Part shown: positions 8,265-16,836 of the stretch, piece after piece
Layout: each line of letters starts with the position of its first letter
How positions within the stretch are numbered: position 1 is the stretch's first letter
Origin: Streptomyces sp. NBC_01463
GTDB lineage: Bacteria > Actinomycetota > Actinomycetes > Streptomycetales > Streptomycetaceae
DNA: 64,000 nucleotides
Assembly: GCA_036227345.1 (NCBI GenBank)
Contig: CP109468.1
Coordinates: 3,844,001 to 3,908,000, forward strand
Reading direction: 5' to 3'
The notes under the pieces: generated by a model
Databases searched by the model: none
Told to the model about the DNA's origin: nothing
What the model saw: only the letters and a program-made list of their open reading frames with translations
Program-made: the position numbers and the translations under genes

Positions 8265-8762
8265 TCAGGCGGTCCTGGTCATGATGCGGAGCACGTCGAG
8301 CGAGCGCGGCGGGACGTCGGGGTCCTCGCCGTCGTTCGTGGCGAGCAGCACATGGGCCTCGCGGGCGGCCCGGACGGCCTCCGGCCAGCCGTGATGCTCC
8401 AGGTAGGCGGAGACGGGGGCGTCCGCGCCGACCTGGTGCATGATGCGCAGCACCCGCAGCACGGCGACGTCGACGAGGGCCGCCTCGCCGGAGTCCCGGA
8501 AGACGGTGCCGACGTACTTCTCGGCGGACCAGTTGTCGAGCCAGGTGTCCTCGACCAGGCGGTACACGGCGTCGGTGACGTCGCCGTATCCCTCCCGGCC
8601 GGCCAGCCAGCACTCGTGATGGAAGACGGGGTCGGAGAGCATGTGCAGCGCCGAGCGCACGTTGCTGCGCCAGCGCCACCACGGAATGTCATTGAGCGGC
8701 ATGCCGCCCATGGTGGAGGAGCGACGGCCGCGACGGGAAGAGTTCTCGGAACCTTGCTGCAC
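8265..8762 (-). CDS. Conserved Streptomyces protein, SCO4402-like, unknown function
   Basis: 165 residues if the GTG at 8762 is used; ATGs at 8711 and 8702 are alternatives, and the ribosome site does not decide. The N-terminus is basic and serine-rich (SSRRGRRSS), followed by a Trp-rich segment (NDIPWWRWRSNVRSALHML) and an alpha-helical body. No signal peptide or membrane segment is visible. I recognise it as a family widespread in streptomycetes but know of no function. It lies 28 bp upstream of purU in the same direction. Confidence 0.8.
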   Translation of the reverse strand: MQQGSENSSRRGRRSSTMGGMPLNDIPWWRWRSNVRSALHMLSDPVFHHECWLAGREGYGDVTDAVYRLVEDTWLDNWSAEKYVGTVFRDSGEAALVDVAVLRVLRIMHQVGADAPVSAYLEHHGWPEAVRAAREAHVLLATNDGEDPDVPPRSLDVLRIMTRTA

Positions 8763-8885
8763 GGTTGTCGATCGTACGTTCCCTTTACGGCCTCCCGTAC
8801 GGCCCCCCGTAATTCACCTGGACGTCACCGAGCGTTGAACGAAGCACACTGCGGCGTTACCCGGGGGCGGGAAGGGTCTGTGTCC

Positions 8886-10166
8886 ATGACCGGACGGCGA
8901 CGCCCCACCTTCCCCCGCTCCATCGGAATGCTCACCGGCGCGGTGGCGGCAGGGGCGCTGCTGATGACCGGCTGCGGTGCGCTCCCTGGGGCCTCGGGGG
9001 ACTCCAGGGAGCCGCTCACCGTCGTCACCTGGGCGCCCGGCGGCGACTCGGGACCGGACGCCGCCAACATGGCGGGCATGACCGCGATGGCGCAGACGTA
9101 CGCCCGCTGGATCAACGGCGAGGGCGGCATCGGCGGACACGAGCTGCGCGTCGTCACCTGCGACGAGCAGGACACCTCGGTCGGCGCGGGGAACTGCGCC
9201 CGCCGGGCCGTGAAGGAGAAGGCCGTCGCCGTCCTCGGCTCCTACAGCCGGCACGGGCGCTCGTTCATGGCGCCGCTCGAAGTCGCCGGGATTCCGTACA
9301 TCGGCGGCTACGGCGCCTCCGAGGAGGAGTTCCGGAGCTACATGTCCTATCCGGTCACCGGCGGCCAGTCGGCGCTCCTGGCGGGCAACGCCAAGCAGCT
9401 GGCCCGCACCTGCGAGCGGGTCTCGCTGGTGCGGCCGGACACGCTGGGCGGCGACAGCCAGGCCTGGCTGCTGCGCACCGGTCTCACCGAGGCCCGCCGG
9501 CGTGCGCCGGTGGACGTCCAGGCGGCGGAGGGGACCACCTCGTACGACGGGGCGGCCGGGCGTGCGCTCGCCGGAGCGGGCACGGACGGCGGCTGTGTGA
9601 CGGCCGTGCTCGGCGACCGCACGGAGACGTTCTTCGACTCGTTCCGGCGGCTGGAGCCGGCGAGCGGGTCGGTGCGGATCTCGTCGGTCCTCGGCAGCAT
9701 CGGCCAGCCGCTCATCGACCGCACCGGCGGCCGGGAGAGCCCGTTCGAGGGCGCGTACGTCACCGGCTGGTACCCGGCCCCGGGCGATGCCCGCTGGGAT
9801 CTGATGCGGAAGGTGATCAGCAAGCACGCCTTCGGCGACAACCGCATCGACCCGGACGACACGGGCGTGCAGACGACCTGGATCGCGTACACCGCGCTGA
9901 AGTCGGTCATCGAGTCGATGAACGAGTCGGAGATCACCGCGCGGAAGGTCACCAAGGCCCTCAACGGGGGCGTCCGCGTCAGCACCGGCGGCCTCACGCC
10001 CGAGCTGCGCTGGCGCTACGAGGACATGATCGGCTCCGACTCGTACCCGCGCATCGTGAACAGCAGGGTGACGTTCCAGGTGGTGCGCGACGGCCGGCTG
10101 GTCGCCGACAAGAAGGGCTTCGTCGACGTGACGGAGACCCTGTCGGACGCCAGCGCGACCGGCTGA
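8886..10166 (+). CDS. ABC-type solute-binding lipoprotein, branched-chain amino acid/amide type
   Basis: 426 residues from the ATG at 8886, with GGAAGGG 9 nt upstream. The N-terminal basic region and hydrophobic stretch end in the lipobox LMTGC, so the protein should be lipid-anchored outside the membrane. The body resembles type-I periplasmic binding proteins (INGEGGIGGHELRVVTCDEQD, AVLGSYSRHGRSFMAPLEVAGIPYIGGYG). No permease or ATPase genes are adjacent, so it is an orphan binding protein or ligand sensor. The ligand is unknown. Confidence 0.88.
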   Translation: MTGRRRPTFPRSIGMLTGAVAAGALLMTGCGALPGASGDSREPLTVVTWAPGGDSGPDAANMAGMTAMAQTYARWINGEGGIGGHELRVVTCDEQDTSVGAGNCARRAVKEKAVAVLGSYSRHGRSFMAPLEVAGIPYIGGYGASEEEFRSYMSYPVTGGQSALLAGNAKQLARTCERVSLVRPDTLGGDSQAWLLRTGLTEARRRAPVDVQAAEGTTSYDGAAGRALAGAGTDGGCVTAVLGDRTETFFDSFRRLEPASGSVRISSVLGSIGQPLIDRTGGRESPFEGAYVTGWYPAPGDARWDLMRKVISKHAFGDNRIDPDDTGVQTTWIAYTALKSVIESMNESEITARKVTKALNGGVRVSTGGLTPELRWRYEDMIGSDSYPRIVNSRVTFQVVRDGRLVADKKGFVDVTETLSDASATG

Positions 10167-10173
10167 GGCGGCC

Positions 10174-10199
10174 GGCCCCCGAATCCCGCGCCGGGGGCC
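10174..10199. terminator. Bidirectional hairpin terminator
   Basis: GGCCCCC / GGGGGCC stem (10174-10180 and 10193-10199) with a 12-nt loop, lying between two convergent genes 8 bp after one stop codon. There is no T-run, as usual in Streptomyces. Confidence 0.7.
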
Positions 10200-10212
10200 T
10201 TCACCACCGCGC

Positions 10213-11703
10213 TCAGAGCGCGGTGGCCTCACGCTTCGTCAGGCCGTACTTCACCGCGATGGTGTTCCACAGCCCGGACGCCTGCCGCTTGGCCTTGCTC
10301 GCCTCGCCGCTCTGCACGTTGGCCTGCTGGTAGTGCGCGGTCGGGCGGGCCCTGCCCTTCTTGCACACCTTCTTGCTCTTGGCCTGCGCCGCCCAGGCGG
10401 CGTAGTGGTCGTCCGCCGACGCGGACGCCTGCCAGGCCTTGGTGAGCGAGGCGGTCAACTGGGCGTTGTCCGGGAGCTTGTCGACCGACAGGTCCTTGAG
10501 CCGCGTCACCAGGTCGCGGCGCTGCTTGGCCGCGCCCTTGAGATCGGACACCGCCTTGTCCAGGTCGGTGCAGGTCTTGGCCTTCTCCACCGCGCCGATG
10601 ACCGCGGCCCGGCTGTTGTTGCTGTCGGCGAGCAGCTTGTCGAGCTCCTCGGCCTGCGGCTTCGCCGGGTCCGGAGCGGCCTTGCCGGAGGGCTGCGCGG
10701 CCGGCGAACTCGCCGATGCCACCGGCTCCTTGTTGTCCTTGCCCTCGTCGTCGCCCCCGCTCATCAGGGCACCGGCCCCCAGACCGATCACGGCGCAGCC
10801 GACGACGACCGCGGCGATCAGCGGGATGTGCGCGGACTTCTTGCGCCGGCCGTCCCCGCCGTCCTGCGGCAGCCCGTCCTCGGGGCCGGAGTACCCGGGC
10901 CCGTTGTACCCGGGTCCGCCGTAGCCGGGTTCCTGCTGGTACGCCGGGGGCTGCCCGCCCTGGTACTGCTGCTGCGCGGGGTCGAACCGGGGCATCTGCT
11001 GCGTGGCGCCCGCGGGCTCCTCGCTGCGGAAGAGGTTGTCGAACTCGGCGGGCGGCTGCCGCTCACCGGGCGCACCGGGCCGTATGCCGTACGGGGCGCC
11101 GCCGGGGACCGGCGGTATGTACTGGGTGGCGTCGGCGTCCTGGTGGCCGTGGTGGCCCTGGCCGCCCTGCGGGGCCTGACCGGCGGACTGCTGGTACCCC
11201 TGCTGCGGGGCGCGGCCCAGGAACTGGGTGGACTCCGCGCGGTTCTCCGGCGGCAGACCGCCCGGCGCGGGACCGCCCGGCACCGGTGCGATGTACTGCG
11301 TGGCGTCCGCGTCCCCGCCGGGCGCGGCCTCGGGCGGCAGCGGCTGGGCGTACGGGGACGGCTGCTGGGGCTGCGGAACCTGGCCGTATCCCGGGGGCTG
11401 CTGTCCCTGGCCGTACTGCCCGTGCTGCGGCTGCTGCCCGTACGGCCCCTGCTGCTGTCCGTACGCGCCCTGGTCCTGGCCGTACGCGCCCCGGCCCTGG
11501 TCCTGATCCTGCGGCGCGGCGTCCTGGTGGGGCGCCTGCGGCCCCCAGGGCTGCCCCCACGGCTGCCCGCCGGCCGGGGCCGCCTGGTCGGCGGGTCCCC
11601 CGGGCGTCCAGGGCTCGCCGCCGCCCGCGGGCAGCACGACGCCCTCGTGCGCGGGTCGTACAGCAGGGAGCTGCTGCTCGTCACCCTGTCCGCTCTGTGT
11701 CAC
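10213..11703 (-). CDS. Pro/Gln/Gly-rich single-pass membrane protein
   Basis: 496 residues; the GTG start at 11703 follows AGGAG. Residues 1 to about 280 are low-complexity cytoplasmic sequence (YGQ-rich runs, GYGGPGYNGPGYSGP). A lysine/arginine stretch (DGRRKKSAH) precedes one membrane helix (IPLIAAVVVGCAVIGLGAGAL, about 285-305), then an extracellular helical domain of about 180 residues with two cysteines (KTCTD, KKVCKK). The cytoplasmic part repeats short threonine motifs: DADATQYIAPVPGG, DADATQYIPPVPGG, ESTQFLG, GATQQMP. These look like Ser/Thr-kinase/FHA-type sites, which is inference. The function is not known. Confidence 0.8.
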   Translation of the reverse strand: MTQSGQGDEQQLPAVRPAHEGVVLPAGGGEPWTPGGPADQAAPAGGQPWGQPWGPQAPHQDAAPQDQDQGRGAYGQDQGAYGQQQGPYGQQPQHGQYGQGQQPPGYGQVPQPQQPSPYAQPLPPEAAPGGDADATQYIAPVPGGPAPGGLPPENRAESTQFLGRAPQQGYQQSAGQAPQGGQGHHGHQDADATQYIPPVPGGAPYGIRPGAPGERQPPAEFDNLFRSEEPAGATQQMPRFDPAQQQYQGGQPPAYQQEPGYGGPGYNGPGYSGPEDGLPQDGGDGRRKKSAHIPLIAAVVVGCAVIGLGAGALMSGGDDEGKDNKEPVASASSPAAQPSGKAAPDPAKPQAEELDKLLADSNNSRAAVIGAVEKAKTCTDLDKAVSDLKGAAKQRRDLVTRLKDLSVDKLPDNAQLTASLTKAWQASASADDHYAAWAAQAKSKKVCKKGRARPTAHYQQANVQSGEASKAKRQASGLWNTIAVKYGLTKREATAL

Positions 11704-11879
11704 CGGGACTCCTACGTGTGAACCTATGGAATCGTCGGCTCACGCTATCGGGTGGTTGCCGCCGTTCGCCAAGCGCGTGTTGTCACTCACCACCCCTTCA
11801 CACGGGCTGTAACACCCTGCGGCCTTAAGACGCAGTTAAGGGGGACCCGGGCCCGGCCGGCCCCGCGGACCCCCTCCCG

Positions 11880-13262
11880 TCAGGCCGCCTGAAGCTCCAG
11901 ACGGGCCCCGAACTCCCGTACCGCGGGCTCGTCCCCGTACGGCACCAGGCGCTGCTGCAGGTCCTCCAGATACTCCGCTCCCCGGCTGGAGCGCACCGTG
12001 CCCAGCAGCTCCATCGCCCGCGTCCCGGTGTGGCAGGCCTGCTCGACCTCCCGCATCTGCACCTGCGCCGCGGCCAGCAGGGCCAGCCCGATGCCGCGGC
12101 GGCGGGCGCGGGTCTCCGGGAGAGCGGACAGCGCCTCCTTCGCACGGCGCGCGGCGGCCTCCGCCTGGCCGAGGTCGCGGTGGCAGTGCGCCAGCTCGTC
12201 GGCCAGATACGCGTGGTCGAAGTGCGCGATCCAGTCGGGGTCGTCACCGTCGTCCGGGTCGGCCTGCTCCAGTGCCGTCAGTGCCCGGCCCGCCACCGCC
12301 TGGCTGGTGCGGGCGTCCCCGAGCAGGGCGTGGCCCCGGGCCTCCGCCGCGTAGAACATCGCCTCCGCCCGCGGGGTGACCCGTCCGCGCGCGCCTTCCT
12401 GGGCCGCGCGGGCCAGTTGGGCGATCTCCCGCGGGTTGCCGAGCTGGGCCGCGAGATGACTCATCGAGGCGGCCAGCACATAGCCCCCGTAGGCCCGGTC
12501 GCCCGCCGCCTGGGCGAGCCGCAGGGCCTGGATGTAGTAACGCTGGGCCAGACCCGGCTGGCCCGTGTCGATCGCCATGTACCCGGCGAGCTCGGTGAGC
12601 CGTGCCACCGCCGCGAACAGCTGCCGCCCGGTCGACTCGCGGTACGCCCCCGAGAGCAGCCCGGAGACCACGCTGTTCAGGTAGTGCACCAGGACCGGTC
12701 GCACATGACCGCTGCCGAACCGGTGGTCCAGGTCGACCAGCGCGGCCGTCGTCGCCCGCACCGCCTCCACGTCCGGCATCCCCACCCGGGACCCGGCCGC
12801 GCGCGCGACCTGCGGGTCCGCACCGCTGATCAGCCAGTCCCTGCTGGGCTCGACCAGCGCCGACGACGCGACGGTGGAACCGGACAGGAAGTCCCGGCGC
12901 CCGACGTCACTGCGCCAGAGCTCGCAGACCTGCTCGATGGCCCCGGTCACCGTAGGGGCGAACTGCAGGCCGACGCCCGAGGCGAGGTTCTTGCCGTTGG
13001 CCATCCCGATCTCGTCGATCGTGACCGTACGGCCCAGCTTGCGGCCGAGCGCCTCGGCGATGATGCCCGGCGCCCTGCCGCGCGGCTGCTGCCCGCGCAG
13101 CCAGCGGGCCACGGAGGTCTTGTCGTAGCGGAGGTCGAGCCCGCGCTCGGCCCCGACCATGTTGACGCGGCGGGCGAGGCCCGCGTTGGAGCATCCGGCT
13201 TCCTGGATGAGCGCCTGGAGCCGTTCGTTCGGCTGGCGTGCGACGAGAGGCCTGGCTGCCAT
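11880..13262 (-). CDS. HTH-TPR transcriptional regulator, NsdA-like
   Basis: 460 residues from the ATG at 13262, preceded by AGGGGGAG. The N-terminal DNA-binding part includes RLQALIQEAGCSNAGLARRVN and DKTSVARWLRGQQPRGRAP. The long C-terminal half is all-helical and TPR-like (LAQRYYIQALRLAQAAGDRAYGGY, DLGQAEAAARRAKEALS). This architecture matches the Streptomyces family that contains the developmental/antibiotic repressor NsdA and several paralogues. Which paralogue this is cannot be settled without alignment. It diverges from the primase/polymerase-like gene. Confidence 0.85.
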   Translation of the reverse strand: MAARPLVARQPNERLQALIQEAGCSNAGLARRVNMVGAERGLDLRYDKTSVARWLRGQQPRGRAPGIIAEALGRKLGRTVTIDEIGMANGKNLASGVGLQFAPTVTGAIEQVCELWRSDVGRRDFLSGSTVASSALVEPSRDWLISGADPQVARAAGSRVGMPDVEAVRATTAALVDLDHRFGSGHVRPVLVHYLNSVVSGLLSGAYRESTGRQLFAAVARLTELAGYMAIDTGQPGLAQRYYIQALRLAQAAGDRAYGGYVLAASMSHLAAQLGNPREIAQLARAAQEGARGRVTPRAEAMFYAAEARGHALLGDARTSQAVAGRALTALEQADPDDGDDPDWIAHFDHAYLADELAHCHRDLGQAEAAARRAKEALSALPETRARRRGIGLALLAAAQVQMREVEQACHTGTRAMELLGTVRSSRGAEYLEDLQQRLVPYGDEPAVREFGARLELQAA

Positions 13263-13586
13263 GTTTCTCCCCCTGAGGCCGCAGTGATCGGTGAAAGGAA
13301 TCACTGCCCGGCATATGTCTGAGAAATGCGCCGATTCATCGTGTTGGTCACTTTCATCGCGTCTCTCGCGTTTCCTCCCGGCACGCACCCTAGGATGCCG
13401 AGCGAACTGCGCCGGATCTCCGGTATCTGGACTACCCGCCCGGGGCCACGACTCCTCCCGCGCGCCCCCACCGGTGCATCGGTGCGCCCCATATGCGGGA
13501 GCGAGTGACCGTAACCGCGTTCGCCACGCCCGTAACCCCAGGTGGCGGCGGGAGTTGTGCTGTGCGTGGAAGAGCCCATCGGAGTC
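13263..13586. other. Divergent intergenic region, no gene
   Basis: 324 bp between the HTH-TPR gene and the primase/polymerase-like gene. The part next to the regulator (13263-13400) is relatively AT-rich. I see no clear promoter pair, palindrome or RNA fold. If the rightward gene starts at the GTG at 13542 the gap shortens by 45 bp. Confidence 0.4.
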
Positions 13587-14243
13587 ATGGAAGCCGTACA
13601 GGTCCCCCAGCAGCGTGTCGAGCAACTGCTCGACGCCGCGGTGCGGTACGCGGAGGAGCGGCACTGGGACGTGTGCCCCGGCAGCTGGCTGGAGCCGGCC
13701 GGCGGCACGGAGCGCTGCTCGTGCGGCGAGGCCCGCTGCGCGGCGCCCGGCGCGCATCCGACCCGGGCCGACTGGGCGGGCCGCGCCACCGGCAGCGGCG
13801 CGGCGGCCCGCCGGATGTGGACCCAGCACCCCCGGGCCTCGATCCTGCTTCCCACCGGGCGCGGCTTCGACGCCGTGGACGTACCGGAGTCCGCCGGCTT
13901 CCTCGCGCTGGCCCGGATGGAGCGGATGAGCCTGCCGCTCGGACCGGTCACCCGCACCCCCGACCGCCGGATGCAGTTCTTCGTCCTGCCGGGCGCCGCC
14001 GCCAAGATCGACGGCCTGGTGCAGAAGGTCGGCTGGAACGCCGCGGCGATCGGGCTGCGCGGGATCGGCGAGGGCCACTACGTCGCCGCCCCGCCGACCC
14101 GTGTCGGGGGCTCGGGCGTCGTGCAGTGGGCCCGCAGCCCCTCCACCGCCAACCGCTGGCTGCCCGAGGTCGAGGAGCTCGTCAGCCCGCTCGCCTACGC
14201 CTGCGGGCGCGAAGCCGCCGACGCGCGGGGGCGCCTTTCGTAG
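13587..14243 (+). CDS. Bifunctional DNA primase/polymerase (prim-pol) domain protein
   Basis: 218 residues from the ATG at 13587 (GGAG 4 nt upstream); in-frame GTGs at 13542, 13557 and 13566 are alternatives. The order of motifs fits a lone prim-pol N-terminal domain: AVRYAEERHWDVCPGSWLE, a CSCGEARCAAPGAHPTR cysteine/histidine cluster, WTQHPRASILLPTGRGFDAVDVP, and GEGHYVAAPPTR. In true archaeo-eukaryotic primases the acidic pair is DxD; here FDAVDVP offers D-x-x-D, so activity is uncertain. No helicase domain is attached and no plasmid or phage genes are near. Confidence 0.75.
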   Translation: MEAVQVPQQRVEQLLDAAVRYAEERHWDVCPGSWLEPAGGTERCSCGEARCAAPGAHPTRADWAGRATGSGAAARRMWTQHPRASILLPTGRGFDAVDVPESAGFLALARMERMSLPLGPVTRTPDRRMQFFVLPGAAAKIDGLVQKVGWNAAAIGLRGIGEGHYVAAPPTRVGGSGVVQWARSPSTANRWLPEVEELVSPLAYACGREAADARGRLS

Positions 14244-14255
14244 GGTGTCCCCAAG

Positions 14256-14284
14256 TAGGAGCGTCCCGGCGTGCCCGGGACGCT
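14256..14284. terminator. Intrinsic terminator
   Basis: Perfect 12-bp stem GGAGCGTCCCGG / CCGGGACGCTCC with a 5-nt loop (14268-14272), 13 bp after the prim-pol stop codon and before the ABC operon. Confidence 0.8.
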
Positions 14285-14311
14285 CCACGGGGACTTCGAA
14301 GGGCGCTCATC

Positions 14312-15145
14312 ATGCCGGACCGGACAGCAGACACCGACGGGGCCGACCGGGCCGTCGCACCCGACGTGCCGAGGGCGGCGCCGCCCGCGGTACGCGTGGA
14401 GGGGCTGTGGAAACGGTTCGGCGACCACACCGCCGTCGCCGGCATCGATCTGGAGCTGCCCGCGGGCAAGTTCATCGGGCTGGTGGGCCCCAACGGCGCG
14501 GGCAAGACCACCACCCTGTCCATGGTCACCGGCCTGCTCCGCCCCGACCTGGGCCGGATCGAGATCGGTGGACGGGACGTCTGGCGCGACCCGGTCGAGG
14601 TGAAGTCGCGCATCGGCGTCCTGCCCGAGGGTCTGCGGCTCTTCGAGCGCCTCTCGGGCCGTGAACTCCTCGCCTACACCGGCCGGCTGCGCGGCCTCCC
14701 CGGTGCCGAGGTGGACAGCCGGGCCACCCAGCTGCTGGACGTCCTGGACCTGGCGGGCGCCCAGCACAAACTGGTCATCGACTACTCGACGGGCATGCGG
14801 AAGAAGATCGGGCTGGCGGCCGCGCTGCTGCACAACCCCGAAGTCCTCTTCCTCGACGAGCCGTTCGAGGGCGTCGACCCCGTGTCGGCGCAGACCATCC
14901 GCGGGGTGCTGGAGCGCTACACCGGCTCGGGGGCGACCGTCGTCTTCTCCAGCCATGTGATGGAGCTCGTCGAGTCGCTCTGCGACTGGGTGGCCGTGAT
15001 GGCCGCGGGCACCATCCGCGCCCAGGGCACCCTCGCCCAGGTCCGCGGCGACGCGACCTCGCTCCAGAACGCCTTCCTGGAACTCGTCGGGGCGGGCGGC
15101 CGCGACAACGGTGCCGCTCTGGACTGGCTCGGCGGTGCCCGATGA
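14312..15145 (+). CDS. ABC transporter ATP-binding protein
   Basis: 277 residues. Walker A is GPNGAGKTT, the signature is the variant YSTGMRKKI, Walker B is VLFLDEPFEGVD, and the H-loop is FSSHVMEL. This is the arrangement of NatA/CcmA-type exporter subunits. The stop overlaps the ATG of the permease by 4 bp (ATGA), so the two form one exporter operon with one ATPase and one large permease. The transported substrate is not evident. Confidence 0.92.
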   Translation: MPDRTADTDGADRAVAPDVPRAAPPAVRVEGLWKRFGDHTAVAGIDLELPAGKFIGLVGPNGAGKTTTLSMVTGLLRPDLGRIEIGGRDVWRDPVEVKSRIGVLPEGLRLFERLSGRELLAYTGRLRGLPGAEVDSRATQLLDVLDLAGAQHKLVIDYSTGMRKKIGLAAALLHNPEVLFLDEPFEGVDPVSAQTIRGVLERYTGSGATVVFSSHVMELVESLCDWVAVMAAGTIRAQGTLAQVRGDATSLQNAFLELVGAGGRDNGAALDWLGGAR

Positions 15146-16794
15146 GCGTGCTCGACGCCCCCGCCGGCTCCGGTCCCCGCACGGCCGGCCCGGCGGGCGG
15201 CAGGGAACTGATCCCCGTCCTGGTACGCCTCAAGCTCGCCCTGCTCCGCAACGGTCTGCGGCAGTCGTCCGGCCGGCGGGCGGTGTACATCGCCTCCGTC
15301 GTCGCCACCCTGCTGCTCGCCCTGGGCCAGCTGATCGGGCTGATCGCCCTGCGCGGCCACGCGCACGCGGACTCCCTCGTCGTGCTGCTGGCCGGAGTCC
15401 TCGCGGTCGGCTGGGCCGTGATGCCGCTGTTCTTCTCCGCCGGGGACGAGACCCTCGACCCGAGCCGTCTGGTGATGCTTCCGCTGCGGCCGGGGCCCCT
15501 GATCACGGCGCTCCTGGTGTCCTCGCTGGTCGGCATCGGCCCGCTGTTCACCCTCTGCCTGACGGCCGGTTCGGTGATCGCGCTGGCCCATGGCGCGGGC
15601 GCGGCCGTGTTCGCCGTCCTGGCGGCCCCGCTGACCCTGCTGGTCTGCGTCGCGCTGGCCCGGGCCGTCGCCACGGCCAACACCCGGCTGCTGACCTCCC
15701 GCAAGGGCCGCGACCTGGCGGTGCTCAGCGGGCTGGTGATCGCGGTCGGGATCCAGATCGTCAACTTCGGTGCGCAGAAGCTCGGCCGGGCCGGCGGCCT
15801 CTCCGCGCTCGACCCGGCCGCGGACGTGGTGCGCTGGCTGCCGCCCGCCTCCGCGATCGGTTCCGTGGAGTCCGCGTCCCAGGGGGCCTACGGGCGGGCG
15901 GCCGTGCAACTGCTGCTGGCCGCGGCCGCGCTGGTGCTGCTGGTGGTGGTGTGGCGGCGCAGCCTGGAGAAGCTGATGACGGCGCCGGACGGCTCGACGC
16001 TGTCGGCCGCGGAGCCGGCCCGTACGAAGTCCGCCACGGACGGCTCGGGCCTGTGGGGGCTGTTCCCCGAGGGCCGTACGGGCACGGTGATGCAGCGCAG
16101 CCTGCGGTACGTCGCACGGGACCCGAAGACGAAGGCGGCCTGGGTGACGGCGCTCGCGATCGGGCTGATCGTGCCGCTGCTCAACGCGTTGCAGGGCACG
16201 GGCTCGGTCTACTTCGCGTGCTTCGGCGCCGGGATGCTCGGCATCCAGATGTACAACCAGTTCGGCCAGGACACCTCCGCCTTCTGGATGGTGGCCCTGA
16301 CGATCTCCTCGACCCGCGACGCGTACCTCGAACTGCGGGCGCGCGCACTGGCGCTGCTGCTGATCACGCTCCCGTACACGGTGCTGGTGACGGTCCTGAC
16401 GGCGGCGGTGCTCGGGGAGTGGACGGTGCTGCCGGGGGTGATGGGGCTGTCGTTCGCCCTGCTGGGCGCGATGCTGGCGACGGGTGCGGTGGCGTCGGCG
16501 AACTTCCCGTACTCGGTGCCCCAGGACGGTGCGTTCAAGAACGTGGCGCCCGGGCAGGCCGGGCTCGCCTGGATCTCGATCTTCGGCGGCATGGTCTCGG
16601 CGGCGCTGCTGTGCTCGCCGCTGATCGGTCTGACGATCTGGCTGCATCTCGACGGTGCGGAGAACCTGCTGTGGCTGCTGCTGCCGGTGGGAGCCGGCTA
16701 CGGGGCGCTGATCGCCTGGGGCGGGCTGCGGATCGCCGCGCCCAGGACGGCGGACCGGCTGCCGGAGATCCTGACGGCGGTCAGCAAGGGGTGA
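15142..16794 (+). CDS. ABC transporter permease
   Basis: A 550-residue integral membrane protein with about a dozen hydrophobic segments, for example ASVVATLLLALGQLIGLIAL, VVLLAGVLAVGWAVMPLFF and LLITLPYTVLVTVLTAAVLG. A cytoplasmic region near residues 270-310 (RRSLEKLMTAPDGS...) separates two halves, consistent with a fused two-lobe permease. It is translationally coupled to the ATPase gene. A strong hairpin follows it. Confidence 0.88.
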   Translation: MSVLDAPAGSGPRTAGPAGGRELIPVLVRLKLALLRNGLRQSSGRRAVYIASVVATLLLALGQLIGLIALRGHAHADSLVVLLAGVLAVGWAVMPLFFSAGDETLDPSRLVMLPLRPGPLITALLVSSLVGIGPLFTLCLTAGSVIALAHGAGAAVFAVLAAPLTLLVCVALARAVATANTRLLTSRKGRDLAVLSGLVIAVGIQIVNFGAQKLGRAGGLSALDPAADVVRWLPPASAIGSVESASQGAYGRAAVQLLLAAAALVLLVVVWRRSLEKLMTAPDGSTLSAAEPARTKSATDGSGLWGLFPEGRTGTVMQRSLRYVARDPKTKAAWVTALAIGLIVPLLNALQGTGSVYFACFGAGMLGIQMYNQFGQDTSAFWMVALTISSTRDAYLELRARALALLLITLPYTVLVTVLTAAVLGEWTVLPGVMGLSFALLGAMLATGAVASANFPYSVPQDGAFKNVAPGQAGLAWISIFGGMVSAALLCSPLIGLTIWLHLDGAENLLWLLLPVGAGYGALIAWGGLRIAAPRTADRLPEILTAVSKG

Positions 16795-16802
16795 CGGGCG
16801 CG

Positions 16803-16831
16803 GCGGCCGGGCGAGCGGGGTGCCCGGCCGC
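16803..16831. terminator. Bidirectional hairpin terminator
   Basis: GCGGCCGGGC / GCCCGGCCGC stem of 10 bp with a 9-nt loop, between the convergent permease and hydrolase genes. Confidence 0.75.
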
Positions 16832-16836
16832 GCCGC

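Noticed and set aside
10333..11828. Long plus-strand ORFs opposite the Pro/Gln-rich gene
   Set aside because: High-GC antisense shadows of a low-complexity gene; composition is Arg/Gly/Leu-rich and no start is supported.
13587..14243. Defence or plasmid replication role for the prim-pol-like protein
   Set aside because: No helicase, nuclease or partition gene nearby and the acidic DxD pair is not clear, so only the domain family is claimed.
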